The notes: generated from the letters alone by a model not told the origin. 64,000 nt of DNA from Pedobacter polysacchareus (GCF_019802255.1 NZ_JAHYSS010000001.1:248001-312000), one strand, 5' to 3'. Counted from the first letter of the stretch, positions 53,157 through 62,715 are shown. Program-made: numbers and translations.

Positions 53157-53196
53157 GAAAAGCCCCATAAAGTTCAATACCTTATGGGGCTTTTTC
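53157..53196. terminator. Bidirectional intrinsic terminator
   Basis: Stem AAAGCCCCATAA (53159-53170) with its complement (53182-53193), 11-base loop, T runs on both strands. Between the aminotransferase gene and convergent prfC. Confidence 0.88.
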
Positions 53197-53213
53197 ATGA
53201 AAACTTCGAACGT

Positions 53214-54794
53214 TTATTTAAACTCTGAAGTTTTGTGGAATTCGATATCCGGATAATCGCGCATGGTCATATTGATCATGAAGTCATTATCCGCAAGGAA
53301 TACCGGATTACCATCCTTATCCTCGCCAATATGCTGTTGCTTCCTTTTCAGGAATTCGTCTAATTTTTTCTTGTCTTTAGAGGTCACCCAGTTTGAACGG
53401 CCATAACTTAAAGTACGGAAATGTGCTTTTGCACCATATTCATGCTCCAGACGGAACGCGATTACCTCAAACTGCAGCTCACCAACTGCACCAATAATCT
53501 TACGGTTACCAGGTTGTGCGGTAAATAATTGCGCTACACCTTCTTCTGTAAGCTGTTGTATGCCTTTTTCCAGTTGTTTTGTACGCAATGGATCTTTATT
53601 CTCCACCTCTTTAAAGATCTCAGGAGAGAAGCTAGGAATCCCTTTAAACTTCAATTGTTCTCCTTCTGTTAAGGTATCTCCAATTTTAAAGTTTCCGCTG
53701 TCATATAGTCCAACAACATCTCCAGGCCATGCTTCTTCTACAATACTTTTCTCATTGGCCATGAAATCCATCGGATTGGAGAACTTTAGCTTTTTCCCCT
53801 GACGGGTATGGTAATAGAATTTATTACGCTCAAATTTACCAGAGCAAACCCTTAAAAAGGCAATACGGTCACGGTGTTTTGGGTCTAAATTGGCATGTAT
53901 TTTAAATACAAAACCACTAAAATTCTTTTCATCTACTTTCACTTCACGCTCTTCTGCTTCTCTGCTTCTAGGGCTAGGGGCGATCTGAACGAAAGTATCC
54001 AGCAATTCTTTAATCCCAAAGTTGTTGATCGCACTACCAAAAAACACAGGGGCAAGTAAACCTTCTGTGTACATGCTTTTGTCTATCTGGCCATAAACAC
54101 CTTCTACCAGTTCCAGTTCGCTTTTCAGGCCATCCAGTTCTTTTGGTCTCAGGAAATTATTCAGGTTAGGATCATTCAGGTCGTTTACCTGAATTACTGA
54201 CTCGCTGATTTTAGTTTTATCCGGCTCAAAAAGATTCAGATGTTTGTTATATATGCTATACACACCTTTGAACGTATGTCCCTGACCAATTGGCCAGGAC
54301 AAAGGACAAAGACTGATGTTCAATTTATTTTCAATTTCGTCTAACAGATCGAACGCATCTTTACCTTCACGGTCCATCTTATTGATGAAGATAATCACCG
54401 GGGTATTCCGCATCCGGCAAACAGCCATCAGTTTTTCGGTCTGCTCTTCCACACCTTTTACACAGTCGACCACTAAAATAACGCTGTCTACAGCAGATAA
54501 GGTACGGTAAGTATCTTCCGCGAAGTCTTTGTGACCAGGCGTATCTAATATATTAATGCGTTTTCCACTATATTCAAAGCCCATTACTGAGGTCGCCACG
54601 GAAATTCCACGCTGTTTCTCAATTTCCATAAAATCGGAAGTATTGCTTTGGTTTGCCTTGTTACGTTTAACCGCTCCGGCTGTATTTATTGCACCTCCAA
54701 AGAGTAAAAACTTCTCCGTAAGAGTAGTTTTACCGGCATCGGGGTGACTGATAATAGCGAATGTTTTTCGTTTTTCTATTTCTGGGTGAATCAT
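53214..54794 (-). CDS. prfC: Peptide chain release factor 3
   Basis: A 526-residue translational GTPase of normal RF3 length. The P loop is [14 protein letters not shown] (15-28), switch [18 protein letters not shown] and the guanine motif FINKMDREG. It releases RF1/RF2 from the ribosome after termination. It is closely related to EF-G, but the length and the [14 protein letters not shown] segment mark RF3. Preceded by a -7 box at 54828-54835. Confidence 0.96.
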   Translation of the reverse strand: MIHPEIEKRKTFAIISHPDAGKTTLTEKFLLFGGAINTAGAVKRNKANQSNTSDFMEIEKQRGISVATSVMGFEYSGKRINILDTPGHKDFAEDTYRTLSAVDSVILVVDCVKGVEEQTEKLMAVCRMRNTPVIIFINKMDREGKDAFDLLDEIENKLNISLCPLSWPIGQGHTFKGVYSIYNKHLNLFEPDKTKISESVIQVNDLNDPNLNNFLRPKELDGLKSELELVEGVYGQIDKSMYTEGLLAPVFFGSAINNFGIKELLDTFVQIAPSPRSREAEEREVKVDEKNFSGFVFKIHANLDPKHRDRIAFLRVCSGKFERNKFYYHTRQGKKLKFSNPMDFMANEKSIVEEAWPGDVVGLYDSGNFKIGDTLTEGEQLKFKGIPSFSPEIFKEVENKDPLRTKQLEKGIQQLTEEGVAQLFTAQPGNRKIIGAVGELQFEVIAFRLEHEYGAKAHFRTLSYGRSNWVTSKDKKKLDEFLKRKQQHIGEDKDGNPVFLADNDFMINMTMRDYPDIEFHKTSEFK

Positions 54795-54827
54795 AAAGAA
54801 TTAAGCCTGTTGTGCTTGATGAGGCTG

Positions 54828-54835
54828 CAAAGATA
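54828..54835 (-). promoter_or_regulatory. -7 box TATCTTTG for prfC
   Basis: Minus-strand TATCTTTG matches TAnnTTTG, 33 bases upstream of the prfC start. Confidence 0.5.
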
Positions 54836-54902
54836 AATATAATATATAAAAGAAATCGTATCGCTTCCTATAGTGCTGCGAATCAGCAAAAGCAGACAAA
54901 AG

Positions 54903-54928
54903 AAAACCGGTCTGTGAGGACCGGTTTT
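54903..54928 (-). terminator. Intrinsic terminator of the DUF6600-like gene
   Basis: A 10-bp perfect stem AAAACCGGTC / GACCGGTTTT (54903-54912 with 54919-54928), followed on the minus strand by a T-rich run. Confidence 0.82.
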
Positions 54929-54947
54929 TAATAATTTTCAAAAGAGA

Positions 54948-56369
54948 TTACCCTCTTCCACCTCTGGAACTTCTTGCTCCTTCAGTTCTGCCTTCGCTGC
55001 TTCTGCCTTCAGAACGTGGAGGCGCACTTTGACGTGATTCCCGCTGAGGCTGTGCTTGTGGCTGTCTTTGAGGTTCTGCTTGTCGCTGTGGCTCTTGCTG
55101 ACGTTGCGGCTGTTGTTGTTGCTGCGGCATCTGCCTTTCTTGCCTTTCCGCTCTTTGACTAGGCTGTGGATTCTGCTGCTGCTGTTGAGGCATCTGCTGC
55201 GGTCTCTGCTCACGCTGTGGTCTAACCTGCGGCTGAGGTACAGGCTGTTGCTGCTGCGGAACATTTGGAGGCGAATTCGGCATCCTAGACGGACGGTTTT
55301 CTCTGCCAGGATAAGTCCGGTCAGTTTGCGAAGGATTTACCTCTGGATTCCGGCCAGGTAAGGTCGCAGGGCTGTTATTTTCCCTCGATGGTCTATTTTC
55401 TGGTCTGCCAACAGTATTCCCATTACCCAAATTCCCTGCATCATTTCTCGAAGGTCTGTTATTCGGCGAAGGATTCACATTGTCGCGATTTCCTCTGTCA
55501 GTCCGGTCTGCACCAGGAGTTCTGCCGCCATTTATGCCCTCAGATCTGGAAGGACGGCCAGCATTTACCGTGTTGCGATCACCTCTGGTATAGTTGGCAT
55601 CCCCTTGAATTGCGTTTCTTGGAGCTTGTACAGTGCCTCTTGCTTCCCTTGATGGCCTTGGATTGTAAATATTCAATTCATTGCCTCTGATCTCGCTTCT
55701 TCCCGATCTGTCGGTTCTGTTTACACGATATACGGTCACGTCTCCTCTGGTTGCACGTCTTACATCATCTATCCTCGGACCTGTATAATAAGTCCTTCTG
55801 CCTCTTTCATAAGTATTGTTTATGATCGTCGTATTGTGAATGATGGTCACATTTCTGCGGGAGTAATACCTTGGGAAACGGTCGTAATAAATATTTGCCT
55901 GAGGGATAAATACCCACCAGTTATCAGGAATGCCAATATTGATGTTGATATTGAGGCCTGGACTTAAAGGTGCCCATCCATAGTATCCGCCACCACTTCT
56001 CCAGCTCACCCATGCCGGCCCCCAAACGGTATCAGGAATCCATAACCACTGTCTGTAGCGGTTATATACCCATCTTCCATAGTGAAACGGTGCCCATCCC
56101 CAGTCATAGTCAGATACCCAGGTATTGCCATATTCGGTCATTGCCCATCGGCCGTTGCTATAATAAGGTCTAAAATCTTGCTGGTCTACGTCAGGTCTCC
56201 AGACATACCCGTATTGTGGGTCTTGAATCCAGGTGCCATAAGGAGAAAGCTCATCATAAAATGATTGGAGCGATACATCATCATCCTGCGCCATAACGCG
56301 CTGCGTGAAACCGGTGAGTAGGAGCATTAGCCCCAGCACAATTGCCGGTAATTTGATTAACTTTTTCAT
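54948..56369 (-). CDS. Secreted W/Y-rich DUF6600-like protein with Q/P/R-rich tail
   Basis: A 473-residue protein with a signal peptide (1-27, ending VMA-Q). Residues about 35-165 carry tandem aromatic blocks such as GTWIQDPQYGYVWRPDV, NTWVSDYDWGWAPFHYGRW and WLWIPDTVWGPAWVSW, the pattern of DUF6600. Residues about 170-330 are rich in Arg, Asn and Gly; the last 110 residues are low-complexity Gln/Pro/Arg with runs of up to five Gln, ending in Arg/Ser/Gly. The tail is strongly basic and probably disordered. Function unknown; an envelope or RNA/anion-binding role would be a guess. Long open frames on the opposite strand in the tail are a by-product of its repetitive codons. Confidence 0.82.
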   Translation of the reverse strand: MKKLIKLPAIVLGLMLLLTGFTQRVMAQDDDVSLQSFYDELSPYGTWIQDPQYGYVWRPDVDQQDFRPYYSNGRWAMTEYGNTWVSDYDWGWAPFHYGRWVYNRYRQWLWIPDTVWGPAWVSWRSGGGYYGWAPLSPGLNININIGIPDNWWVFIPQANIYYDRFPRYYSRRNVTIIHNTTIINNTYERGRRTYYTGPRIDDVRRATRGDVTVYRVNRTDRSGRSEIRGNELNIYNPRPSREARGTVQAPRNAIQGDANYTRGDRNTVNAGRPSRSEGINGGRTPGADRTDRGNRDNVNPSPNNRPSRNDAGNLGNGNTVGRPENRPSRENNSPATLPGRNPEVNPSQTDRTYPGRENRPSRMPNSPPNVPQQQQPVPQPQVRPQREQRPQQMPQQQQQNPQPSQRAERQERQMPQQQQQPQRQQEPQRQAEPQRQPQAQPQRESRQSAPPRSEGRSSEGRTEGARSSRGGRG

Positions 56370-56667
56370 CTGTGTGTGTGTTTAATTTACCTAACGCTTT
56401 TGATATATCAATTTGAGTTCCAATTCTTAAAAATAGTTTAAAGCATCAGAGAAATATTACATTAGGATTACGTCCTTTCACCTAATAATATTGGCTTTGG
56501 AGAGGTGTTTGGGGATATTTAATTCGTTGACGGGGTTTCAGTTTAATGGCAAAATAGCAAAAAATATTTTTTATCACCGTTATAATATGGTCAGAATGCA
56601 ATATTAAATCCCAGGTCTTGCTCTTTCCAGGAATATATTTTCTTCTTTTGTAAACAAAACACAACTT

Positions 56668-57381
56668 ATGCAAAAAGGCACTTTATTTTTAATACCTGTT
56701 CCTCTGGCAGAAAATGCTGCTCAGAAATCTTTTACCCCTTTTCTTGGCGATACCATTAACTCCATCAGTACTTATATTGTAGAAAATGAAAAATCCGCCA
56801 GAAAATTCTTAAAAGAGGCTGGATTGAAAATGCCACAGAGTGAGCTGATCGTTCATGATTATGGCAAGCATCAGCGTAATGCCTCCTTAGCGCCTTATTT
56901 TAAAGAGCTGACAGCTGGAAAAGATGTAGGTCTGATGAGTGAAGCCGGATGTCCGGGAGTAGCAGATCCAGGTGCAGAAATCGTTGCCGAGGCACATAGA
57001 AGAGGAATTAAAGTGGTTCCTTTAGTAGGCCCGAGTTCTATCTTACAAGCTTTAATGGCTTCAGGATTTAATGGTCAGAGTTTTACTTTCCATGGTTACC
57101 TGCCGATTGATAAAGTAGAAAGAGCAAAGAAAATTAAAGAAATCGAGTTATTGTCGACAAAAAACAAGCAAACGCAAATTTTTATGGAGACACCATTCAG
57201 AAATAACCACTTGTTCGAAGACGTATTGAAAAATGCTTCCGCACACGCGATGTTATGTGTGGCTTCCAATATCAATGGCGAAGAGGAATACATTAAAACG
57301 TTATCGGTTACTTTCTGGAAAAAAGAACGCATCGACCTTCATAAAAAGCCAACGATCTTTTTGCTGTATAAGCCAGCTTAA
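56668..57381 (+). CDS. RsmI-like SAM-dependent (tetrapyrrole-methylase fold) methyltransferase
   Basis: A 237-residue protein of the tetrapyrrole methylase superfamily, closest in character to RsmI, which 2'-O-methylates C1402 of 16S rRNA. The conserved blocks are GLMSEAGCPGVADPGAEIV (near 91-109) and VVPLVGPSSILQALMASGFNGQSFTFHGYLP. The N-terminal part (LFLIPVPLAENAAQKSF) differs from the TPIGNLxD start of standard RsmI, so this is probably a paralogue with another target. Its stop is 2 bases from the convergent nadD. Confidence 0.82.
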   Translation: MQKGTLFLIPVPLAENAAQKSFTPFLGDTINSISTYIVENEKSARKFLKEAGLKMPQSELIVHDYGKHQRNASLAPYFKELTAGKDVGLMSEAGCPGVADPGAEIVAEAHRRGIKVVPLVGPSSILQALMASGFNGQSFTFHGYLPIDKVERAKKIKEIELLSTKNKQTQIFMETPFRNNHLFEDVLKNASAHAMLCVASNINGEEEYIKTLSVTFWKKERIDLHKKPTIFLLYKPA

Positions 57382-57383
57382 AA

Positions 57384-57956
57384 TTACCGGTACATGTTTT
57401 TATTGTCTATGAAAGACAAGACCTTATCCGGAACAAAAAATTGAACATTTCTTCCATCTTTTAATGCTTTGCGAATAAAGGTAGAAGAAATGTCCATTTG
57501 TGGGGTATCCGTAATGGTAATTGAAGGATGGTTTTCCCAATCTTTCACCTCTACACCAGGTCTTGGGTAGACAAAAATCTCATAATTTTTCAGCAGGGTC
57601 TCATAGTTCTTCCACTTTTTAAGGGAAGCAAGGTTATCTGCACCCATGATCAGCACAAACTCCCGTCCTGGATATTTTTCCTGTAGGTAAGCTAAAGTAT
57701 CAATGGTATAAGAGGGTTGAGGCAGTCCAAATTCAATGTCGCTCACTTTAATCTGATCGGCGTTTTCCGTGGCGAGTTTTGCCATTTCCAAACGGTCGTA
57801 CATATTGCCCAGCCCTGATTTATTTTTTAAGGGATTATGCGGGGAAACCACCAGCCATACCTCTTTGAGCCCGGTAAAACCTGCCATGTAATTGGCGATC
57901 ACCAGGTGCCCGATATGGATGGGATTAAAAGACCCAAAAAATAATCCTGTTTTCAT
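57384..57956 (-). CDS. nadD: Nicotinate-nucleotide adenylyltransferase
   Basis: A 190-residue nucleotidyltransferase that makes deamido-NAD from nicotinate mononucleotide and ATP. The phosphate-binding motif GSFNPIHIGHL (8-18) and the C-terminal ISSTFIRKALKDGR (S-x-x-x-[IL]-R type) motif are both present. It starts one base after the gmk stop, forming a yicC-gmk-nadD transcription unit. Confidence 0.95.
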   Translation of the reverse strand: MKTGLFFGSFNPIHIGHLVIANYMAGFTGLKEVWLVVSPHNPLKNKSGLGNMYDRLEMAKLATENADQIKVSDIEFGLPQPSYTIDTLAYLQEKYPGREFVLIMGADNLASLKKWKNYETLLKNYEIFVYPRPGVEVKDWENHPSITITDTPQMDISSTFIRKALKDGRNVQFFVPDKVLSFIDNKNMYR

Positions 57957-58529
57957 TTATTTTTTATTGATAAAATCACCTACCAGTTTTTCTGCTTCTT
58001 TACAAGCCGTTTCCAGGTCAAAGTTTTTCAGTATCACATCAAATTTATCTGCATAAGCCAACTCTTTTTCCGCTTTTGTAAAGCGTTCCTGAAGTTTTTC
58101 CGGACTATCAGTACCTCTTCCTGTTAAACGTTCTTTTAATACCTCTAAAGATGGCGGCTGAACAAATATAGCCAAAGCACTGTCTTCATATTTACGTTTT
58201 AGGCGTAAGCCACCTTCTACGTCAATGTCAAAAATTACATGTTTACCGGTATTCCAGATGCGTTCAATTTCTGATCTTAAAGTACCATAAAAAGTACCAG
58301 TATATACTTCTTCGAACTCTACAAATTCCTGATGTGCTACTTTATGAAGAAAGCTCTCCTGAGAGATGAAATAATAATCTTTTTCATGTTCCTCATCGCC
58401 TCTTGCCGGACGTGTAGTGGCTGAAATAGAGAAGCTTAATGAAGGGAATTTTTGTAAAAGATGTTTTACGATAGTGGTTTTGCCTGCGCCGGAAGGTGCA
58501 GAAAATATAATGAGTTTACCTTGTGTCAT
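57957..58529 (-). CDS. gmk: Guanylate kinase
   Basis: A 190-residue kinase that converts GMP to GDP with ATP. The P loop is SAPSGAGKTT (9-18), the GMP-binding motif SISATTRPARGDE (33-45) and the lid segment about 125-150 (LKERLTGRGTDSPEKLQERF) are all standard. Middle gene of the yicC-gmk-nadD group, 6 bases after yicC. Confidence 0.96.
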   Translation of the reverse strand: MTQGKLIIFSAPSGAGKTTIVKHLLQKFPSLSFSISATTRPARGDEEHEKDYYFISQESFLHKVAHQEFVEFEEVYTGTFYGTLRSEIERIWNTGKHVIFDIDVEGGLRLKRKYEDSALAIFVQPPSLEVLKERLTGRGTDSPEKLQERFTKAEKELAYADKFDVILKNFDLETACKEAEKLVGDFINKK

Positions 58530-58535
58530 GCTTAC

Positions 58536-59411
58536 TTATAAAACGTTTAATAGTTGTTCTTTAATTTTCTCCAGCTCTTCTTTCATCCCTACTACTAACT
58601 GTTGTATTTGTGCATCATTTGCTTTAGCACCCATAGTATTGATTTCTCTGCCAATTTCCTGGGAGATGAATCCTAATTTTTTACCGTTGGCATCCTTGCT
58701 TTTCAAAGTAGCTGTAAAATAATCACAGTGACTTTTCAAACGGGTTTTTTCTTCGGTAATGTCTAATTTATCAATGTAATAAATCAACTCCTGCTCTAAA
58801 CGGTTCTGATCAACGTTGATTTTACCCACGTTTTCTTCTAAAAACTGGTTCAATCTAGCCCTGATCTGAGGAATTCTTAGGGGTTCTAATTCTTCCACCT
58901 GAGCAAAAAATTGTAAGATGTTTTTAATTCTAAGCTCTAAATCTGTCTTTAAAACGTTTCCTTCTGTAAGTCGGAATTGATTAAAGCTTTCTAAAGCCTT
59001 ATTGAATGTGCTGTATAAGATATCCCAATCGCCTTCATTGATTTCCTCTTCCTGGTAAGAAATTACCTCAGGGAAGCTCAAAACAGCCTGTAAAAGATTG
59101 GAAGAATTTGCACCCAGATCCACATTAATGGCTTCCAGCTGTTTGTAGTATTTGCTCAATAACGCCGCATTGATGGTTGCACCTTTTAGACTCTCTTCGC
59201 CACGGTCGATGTTAATCGAAACACTTACTTTTCCGCGCTCAATCTCTTTACTGCAAACATTGCGTAACAACAACTCCTTCTCGGAGAAAGCCCTTGGAAG
59301 TTTTAGGTTGAGTTCTAAAAACTTACTGTTTAAAGACTTAATCTCTACTGCAAACTTGATGTTTTCATGATCAGTAGAGGCCAGGCCAAAGCCCGTCATT
59401 GATTTTATCAT
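58536..59411 (-). CDS. yicC: YicC-family protein (putative endoribonuclease)
   Basis: A 291-residue protein of the YicC family: N-terminal MIKSMTGFGLAS, the EIKSLNSKFLELNLKLP segment and the C-terminal FISQEIGREINTMGAKAND block are family hallmarks. The E. coli protein has been tied to RNA cleavage. The ATG at 59411 gives the invariant family start; TTG 59417 in frame would lie inside the -7 box. The group yicC-gmk is common across bacteria. Confidence 0.92.
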   Translation of the reverse strand: MIKSMTGFGLASTDHENIKFAVEIKSLNSKFLELNLKLPRAFSEKELLLRNVCSKEIERGKVSVSINIDRGEESLKGATINAALLSKYYKQLEAINVDLGANSSNLLQAVLSFPEVISYQEEEINEGDWDILYSTFNKALESFNQFRLTEGNVLKTDLELRIKNILQFFAQVEELEPLRIPQIRARLNQFLEENVGKINVDQNRLEQELIYYIDKLDITEEKTRLKSHCDYFTATLKSKDANGKKLGFISQEIGREINTMGAKANDAQIQQLVVGMKEELEKIKEQLLNVL

Positions 59412-59414
59412 GTG

Positions 59415-59422
59415 CAAAGATA
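59415..59422 (-). promoter_or_regulatory. -7 box TATCTTTG abutting the yicC start codon
   Basis: Minus-strand TATCTTTG ends three bases before the yicC ATG, so transcription from it would yield a leaderless message, as with the RlmI-like gene. Confidence 0.5.
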
Positions 59423-59431
59423 TAATTTATT

Positions 59432-59571
59432 GTTAAAATGATTAAACCTATGTTACTTAATGACGCTGAGATCTCATTGGTTTCTAACCTTTTTCTATTT
59501 TTTATTGTTAATAATAGTAGATTTTAACATTTGTAAAAAGTTAAAATAGCGTCATTAATGAGGATTTTAAC
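59432..59571. repeat. Nested inverted repeats upstream of yicC
   Basis: TTAATGACGCT (59457-59467) and its exact complement AGCGTCATTAA (59548-59558) enclose 80 bases. The octamer GTTAAAAT or its complement ATTTTAAC occurs at 59432, 59521, 59540 and 59564 (first bases), so outer and inner pairs also match. The 102-bp unit could be a small MITE-like element with TTAA ends, or a regulatory hairpin. Confidence 0.6.
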
Positions 59572-59629
59572 TTTTTTTAACGTAATCGGTTGAAAAACTA
59601 TGGTTAAGTTTACAAAAAAACGATACAAA

Positions 59630-60346
59630 ATGAAGTTTCTACATCTCCTTACACTGTCATTTGGCGTGTTTTTCTTTACGGCGATGCCCTCTGCTTTCTC
59701 TCAAAAAGAGTTTTTACTGAGTGGAGCGGTAAAAGAACGGGGAACAAATTCCAGAATACAAAACGCTCAGGTGATCAATAAACGCAATGGATATACCGTT
59801 TTTACTACCGATTTAGGCCTTTTTCAGATCAAATCAGCAGTAGGAGACAGCCTGCTGATCATCAAAGCAGACTATTCGGATGGAGAAGTTGGCGTGTTCA
59901 GTACCGCTGATATCATGGTTTACCTGAGTAAGGGATCAACTTTGGAGGAGGTAAAGATTTTTGGGCAGACTAAAAAGCAGGAAATGAACGATATCAAAAG
60001 AGAATTTAGAAATCAAGGCTCTTTTTATCAGGGGAAACCACCGCTTTTAGCGTATATATTTCAGCCTTTAACGGCAATGTATGAGCTATTTGGGCGTACC
60101 CCTAAGAATGCAAGAAGGTTTGGCCGATATTACGATAATGAGCTGAAACAATCACAGGTAGATAACCTTTTTAATGAATCCCTGATCCAAAGTCAGACCG
60201 ACTTAAAAGGAAAAGAACTGGAAGATTTTATGCTCAATTACAGACCGGATTATGAGAAATCCAGAAACTGGGCAGAATATGATGCCATCAAATACATTCG
60301 GGACTCCTATAAAAAATACAAGGAATCCTTAAATAAAACACCGTAA
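59630..60346 (+). CDS. Hypothetical secreted protein with carboxypeptidase-regulatory-like domain
   Basis: A 238-residue protein with a signal peptide (about 1-24, ending AFS-Q). Residues about 28-105 form a beta-sandwich resembling the CarboxypepD_reg-like domain found before TonB-dependent receptors: LSGAVKERGTNSRIQNAQV, GYTVFTTDLGLFQIKSAVGDSLLI. The C-terminal half is charged and helical (IKREFRNQGSFYQGKPP and later). Such stand-alone proteins are frequent in Bacteroidetes and of unknown role. ATG 59600 in frame would add ten basic residues; 59630 gives the cleaner signal peptide. Confidence 0.75.
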   Translation: MKFLHLLTLSFGVFFFTAMPSAFSQKEFLLSGAVKERGTNSRIQNAQVINKRNGYTVFTTDLGLFQIKSAVGDSLLIIKADYSDGEVGVFSTADIMVYLSKGSTLEEVKIFGQTKKQEMNDIKREFRNQGSFYQGKPPLLAYIFQPLTAMYELFGRTPKNARRFGRYYDNELKQSQVDNLFNESLIQSQTDLKGKELEDFMLNYRPDYEKSRNWAEYDAIKYIRDSYKKYKESLNKTP

Positions 60347-60371
60347 AATAGAAAATTAAGCTGGGAGTCTA

Positions 60372-61100
60372 TTAGATGGATAACGCTTCACACGCTTTTT
60401 CAGCGGCTAGCTTCTCTGCATTCTTTTTATTGTAATCACGACCGATTCCATAGCTTTCACCTTCCACAACTGCACTGATCGTAAACAGCTTAGCGCTATC
60501 TCCCTCTGTGTTTTGAATCATGTCAAAAGTAATATCTTTTCCATGACGCTGGCACCATTCAATCAATTTGCTCTTGAAATTCGTCTCTGTAAGCTCCAGG
60601 GTATGAATATCTATGTAAGGCTTAATGATCCTTTTTAATAAGAAATCTTTAGTGTAATTATAGCCTTTATCCAGATATACGGCACCTACTAAGGCCTCAA
60701 AAGCATCCCCAAGCATAGAATGATGTTTGGTTTGAATATTCACTGCTTTTTGATCAAAGACCATCAGCTGATCGAAACCCATCTTACGGGCAAGCTGATT
60801 CAGATTCGCCCTGTTCACAATTTTTGAACGCATTTCCGTTAAAAAGCCTTCCTCTTTGTAGGGATAAGCCTTAAACAATACTTCCGCGATCACAGAACCT
60901 AAAATCGCATCTCCAAGAAACTCAAGACGTTCATTACTGCTTCTGCTTCCGTTCTTCAGAACTTTTGCTACAGACCTGTGCCTGAATGCCATTTTGTATA
61001 AAACAGTATTTCCAGGAACAAAGCCTAAAATATTTTTTAGCTTTTTTATAAAGACCTTATCTGTCGAAAAATAAAGCTTGTACAGGTCGAATAACGGCAT
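60372..61100 (-). CDS. rnc: Ribonuclease III
   Basis: A 242-residue double-strand RNA endonuclease. The catalytic signature NERLEFLGDAILG and the metal-binding GDAFEALVGAVYLDKGY are intact, and a double-stranded-RNA-binding domain occupies about 170-240. It processes rRNA precursors and structured mRNAs. It lies downstream of fabF on the same strand, the usual acpP-fabF-rnc order. Confidence 0.96.
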   Translation of the reverse strand: MPLFDLYKLYFSTDKVFIKKLKNILGFVPGNTVLYKMAFRHRSVAKVLKNGSRSSNERLEFLGDAILGSVIAEVLFKAYPYKEEGFLTEMRSKIVNRANLNQLARKMGFDQLMVFDQKAVNIQTKHHSMLGDAFEALVGAVYLDKGYNYTKDFLLKRIIKPYIDIHTLELTETNFKSKLIEWCQRHGKDITFDMIQNTEGDSAKLFTISAVVEGESYGIGRDYNKKNAEKLAAEKACEALSI

Positions 61101-61162
61101 TAATTGTTACAAAAATTAGTGGATCATATTTGTGAATAGTCTCCTTTTACGGAGACTAATTA

Positions 61163-62416
61163 TTATTCTTCGTACTTTTTGAATATCACAGATGCATTAT
61201 GACCACCGAAGCCAAAAGTGTTGCTTTGTGCAGCACGAATGGTGCGTTTTTGTGCCTTGTTGAACGTGAAATTTAATTTTGGATCACATTCAGGATCATC
61301 AGTAAAGTGATTGATTGTTGGTGGTACTATATCATTCTGGACAGCAAGAATTGCGGCAATCGCCTCAATTGCTCCTGCAGCACCGAGTAAATGGCCAGTC
61401 ATTGATTTTGTAGAGCTGATGTTTAGTTTGTAAGCATCTTCTCCGAATAAATCAACAATTGCCCTGCTTTCGGAGATATCTCCCAATGGGGTTGAAGTAC
61501 CATGAACATTGATATAATCAATATCTGCGGTAGTTAAACCTGCATCTTTTAAAGCATTTGACATCACCATTCTTGCGCCAAGTCCTTGAGGATGAGGTGC
61601 TGTAATGTGATTCGCGTCTGCGCTCATTCCTCCGCCGACTAATTCAGCATAGATTTTTGCACCACGTTTTTTAGCATGTTCCAATTCTTCCAGAATAATT
61701 GTTCCTGCACCTTCACCGGCAACAAATCCATCTCTGTCTTTGTCGAACGGCCTTGAAGCTGTTTTTGGATCATCATTTCTAGTCGATAGTGCATGCATTG
61801 CATTGAATCCTCCGATTCCAGCCTCATTAATGATGGCCTCAGAACCTCCGCTAATGATCACGTCACACATATTCAATCGAATATAGTTGTAAGCATCAAT
61901 CATGGCGTTAGTGGATGAAGCACAGGCAGATACAGTGGCAAAATTCGGTCCGCGCAACCCATATTTTATAGAAATATGGCCCGGAACGATGTCAATAATT
62001 ACCTTAGGGATGAAGAACGGATTAATGCGTGGTGTACCATCGCCTAAAAAGAAGTTCTTCATTTCGTCCTGAAATGTTTTAAAACCGCCAATACCTGATC
62101 CCCAGATAACGCCGATACGGTTGCAATCTAATTGTGAAAAATCAAAATTGCCGTCCTTAACAGCCTCATCTGTTGATACTAAAGCGTATTGAACAAATGG
62201 ATCTAACTTGCGGGCTTCTTTTTTGTCCAAAAAATCTTCAGGGTTGAAGTTTTTAAGTTCACATGCAAACTTCGTCTTGAACTTTGATGTGTCAAAACCT
62301 GTAATAGGGCCAGCGCCGCTCACGCCATTCAGCAAACCATCCCAGAATTCTGGGATCGTGTTGCCAATTGGAGTGAGCGCACCCAACCCTGTAACTACTA
62401 CTCTTTTTAATTCCAT
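61163..62416 (-). CDS. fabF: 3-oxoacyl-[acyl-carrier-protein] synthase II
   Basis: A 417-residue condensing enzyme with the Cys-His-His triad: Cys in SACASSTNA (near 165), His in VHGTSTPLGD (near 304) and His in KSMTGHLLGAAGA (near 340). It elongates acyl-ACP with malonyl-ACP in fatty-acid synthesis. It follows acpP on the same strand, its substrate carrier. Confidence 0.97.
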   Translation of the reverse strand: MELKRVVVTGLGALTPIGNTIPEFWDGLLNGVSGAGPITGFDTSKFKTKFACELKNFNPEDFLDKKEARKLDPFVQYALVSTDEAVKDGNFDFSQLDCNRIGVIWGSGIGGFKTFQDEMKNFFLGDGTPRINPFFIPKVIIDIVPGHISIKYGLRGPNFATVSACASSTNAMIDAYNYIRLNMCDVIISGGSEAIINEAGIGGFNAMHALSTRNDDPKTASRPFDKDRDGFVAGEGAGTIILEELEHAKKRGAKIYAELVGGGMSADANHITAPHPQGLGARMVMSNALKDAGLTTADIDYINVHGTSTPLGDISESRAIVDLFGEDAYKLNISSTKSMTGHLLGAAGAIEAIAAILAVQNDIVPPTINHFTDDPECDPKLNFTFNKAQKRTIRAAQSNTFGFGGHNASVIFKKYEE

Positions 62417-62444
62417 TTATACGGATTATACGGAGACCGTATTT

Positions 62445-62681
62445 TTACTTAACGTTTTTCTCTAAGTAAGCAATTGCTTGACCAACAGTACCAATAGTTT
62501 CAGCCTGATCATCAGGAATCGCTACATTGAATTCTTTTTCGAACTCCATAATAAGCTCTACTGTATCTAAAGAATCAGCACCTAAGTCGTTAGTGAAAGA
62601 AGCTTCTGGTGTAACTTCGTTTTCATCTACACCTAATTTTTCAACGATAATAGCCTTAACTCTTGAAGCAATATCAGACAT
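62445..62681 (-). CDS. acpP: Acyl carrier protein
   Basis: A 78-residue acidic protein with the phosphopantetheine attachment Ser in [10 protein letters not shown] (Ser36). It carries acyl chains in fatty-acid synthesis. It has its own promoter and precedes fabF by 28 bases. Confidence 0.97.
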   Translation of the reverse strand: MSDIASRVKAIIVEKLGVDENEVTPEASFTNDLGADSLDTVELIMEFEKEFNVAIPDDQAETIGTVGQAIAYLEKNVK

Positions 62682-62715
62682 AATGTTTATAATTTAATGG
62701 TTAAATAATTCAGTG

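Noticed and set aside
54938..55690. Several long open frames opposite the DUF6600-like tail
   Set aside because: They mirror the repetitive Gln/Pro/Arg codons of the tail, encode Leu-rich low-complexity sequence and have no promoter or family features.
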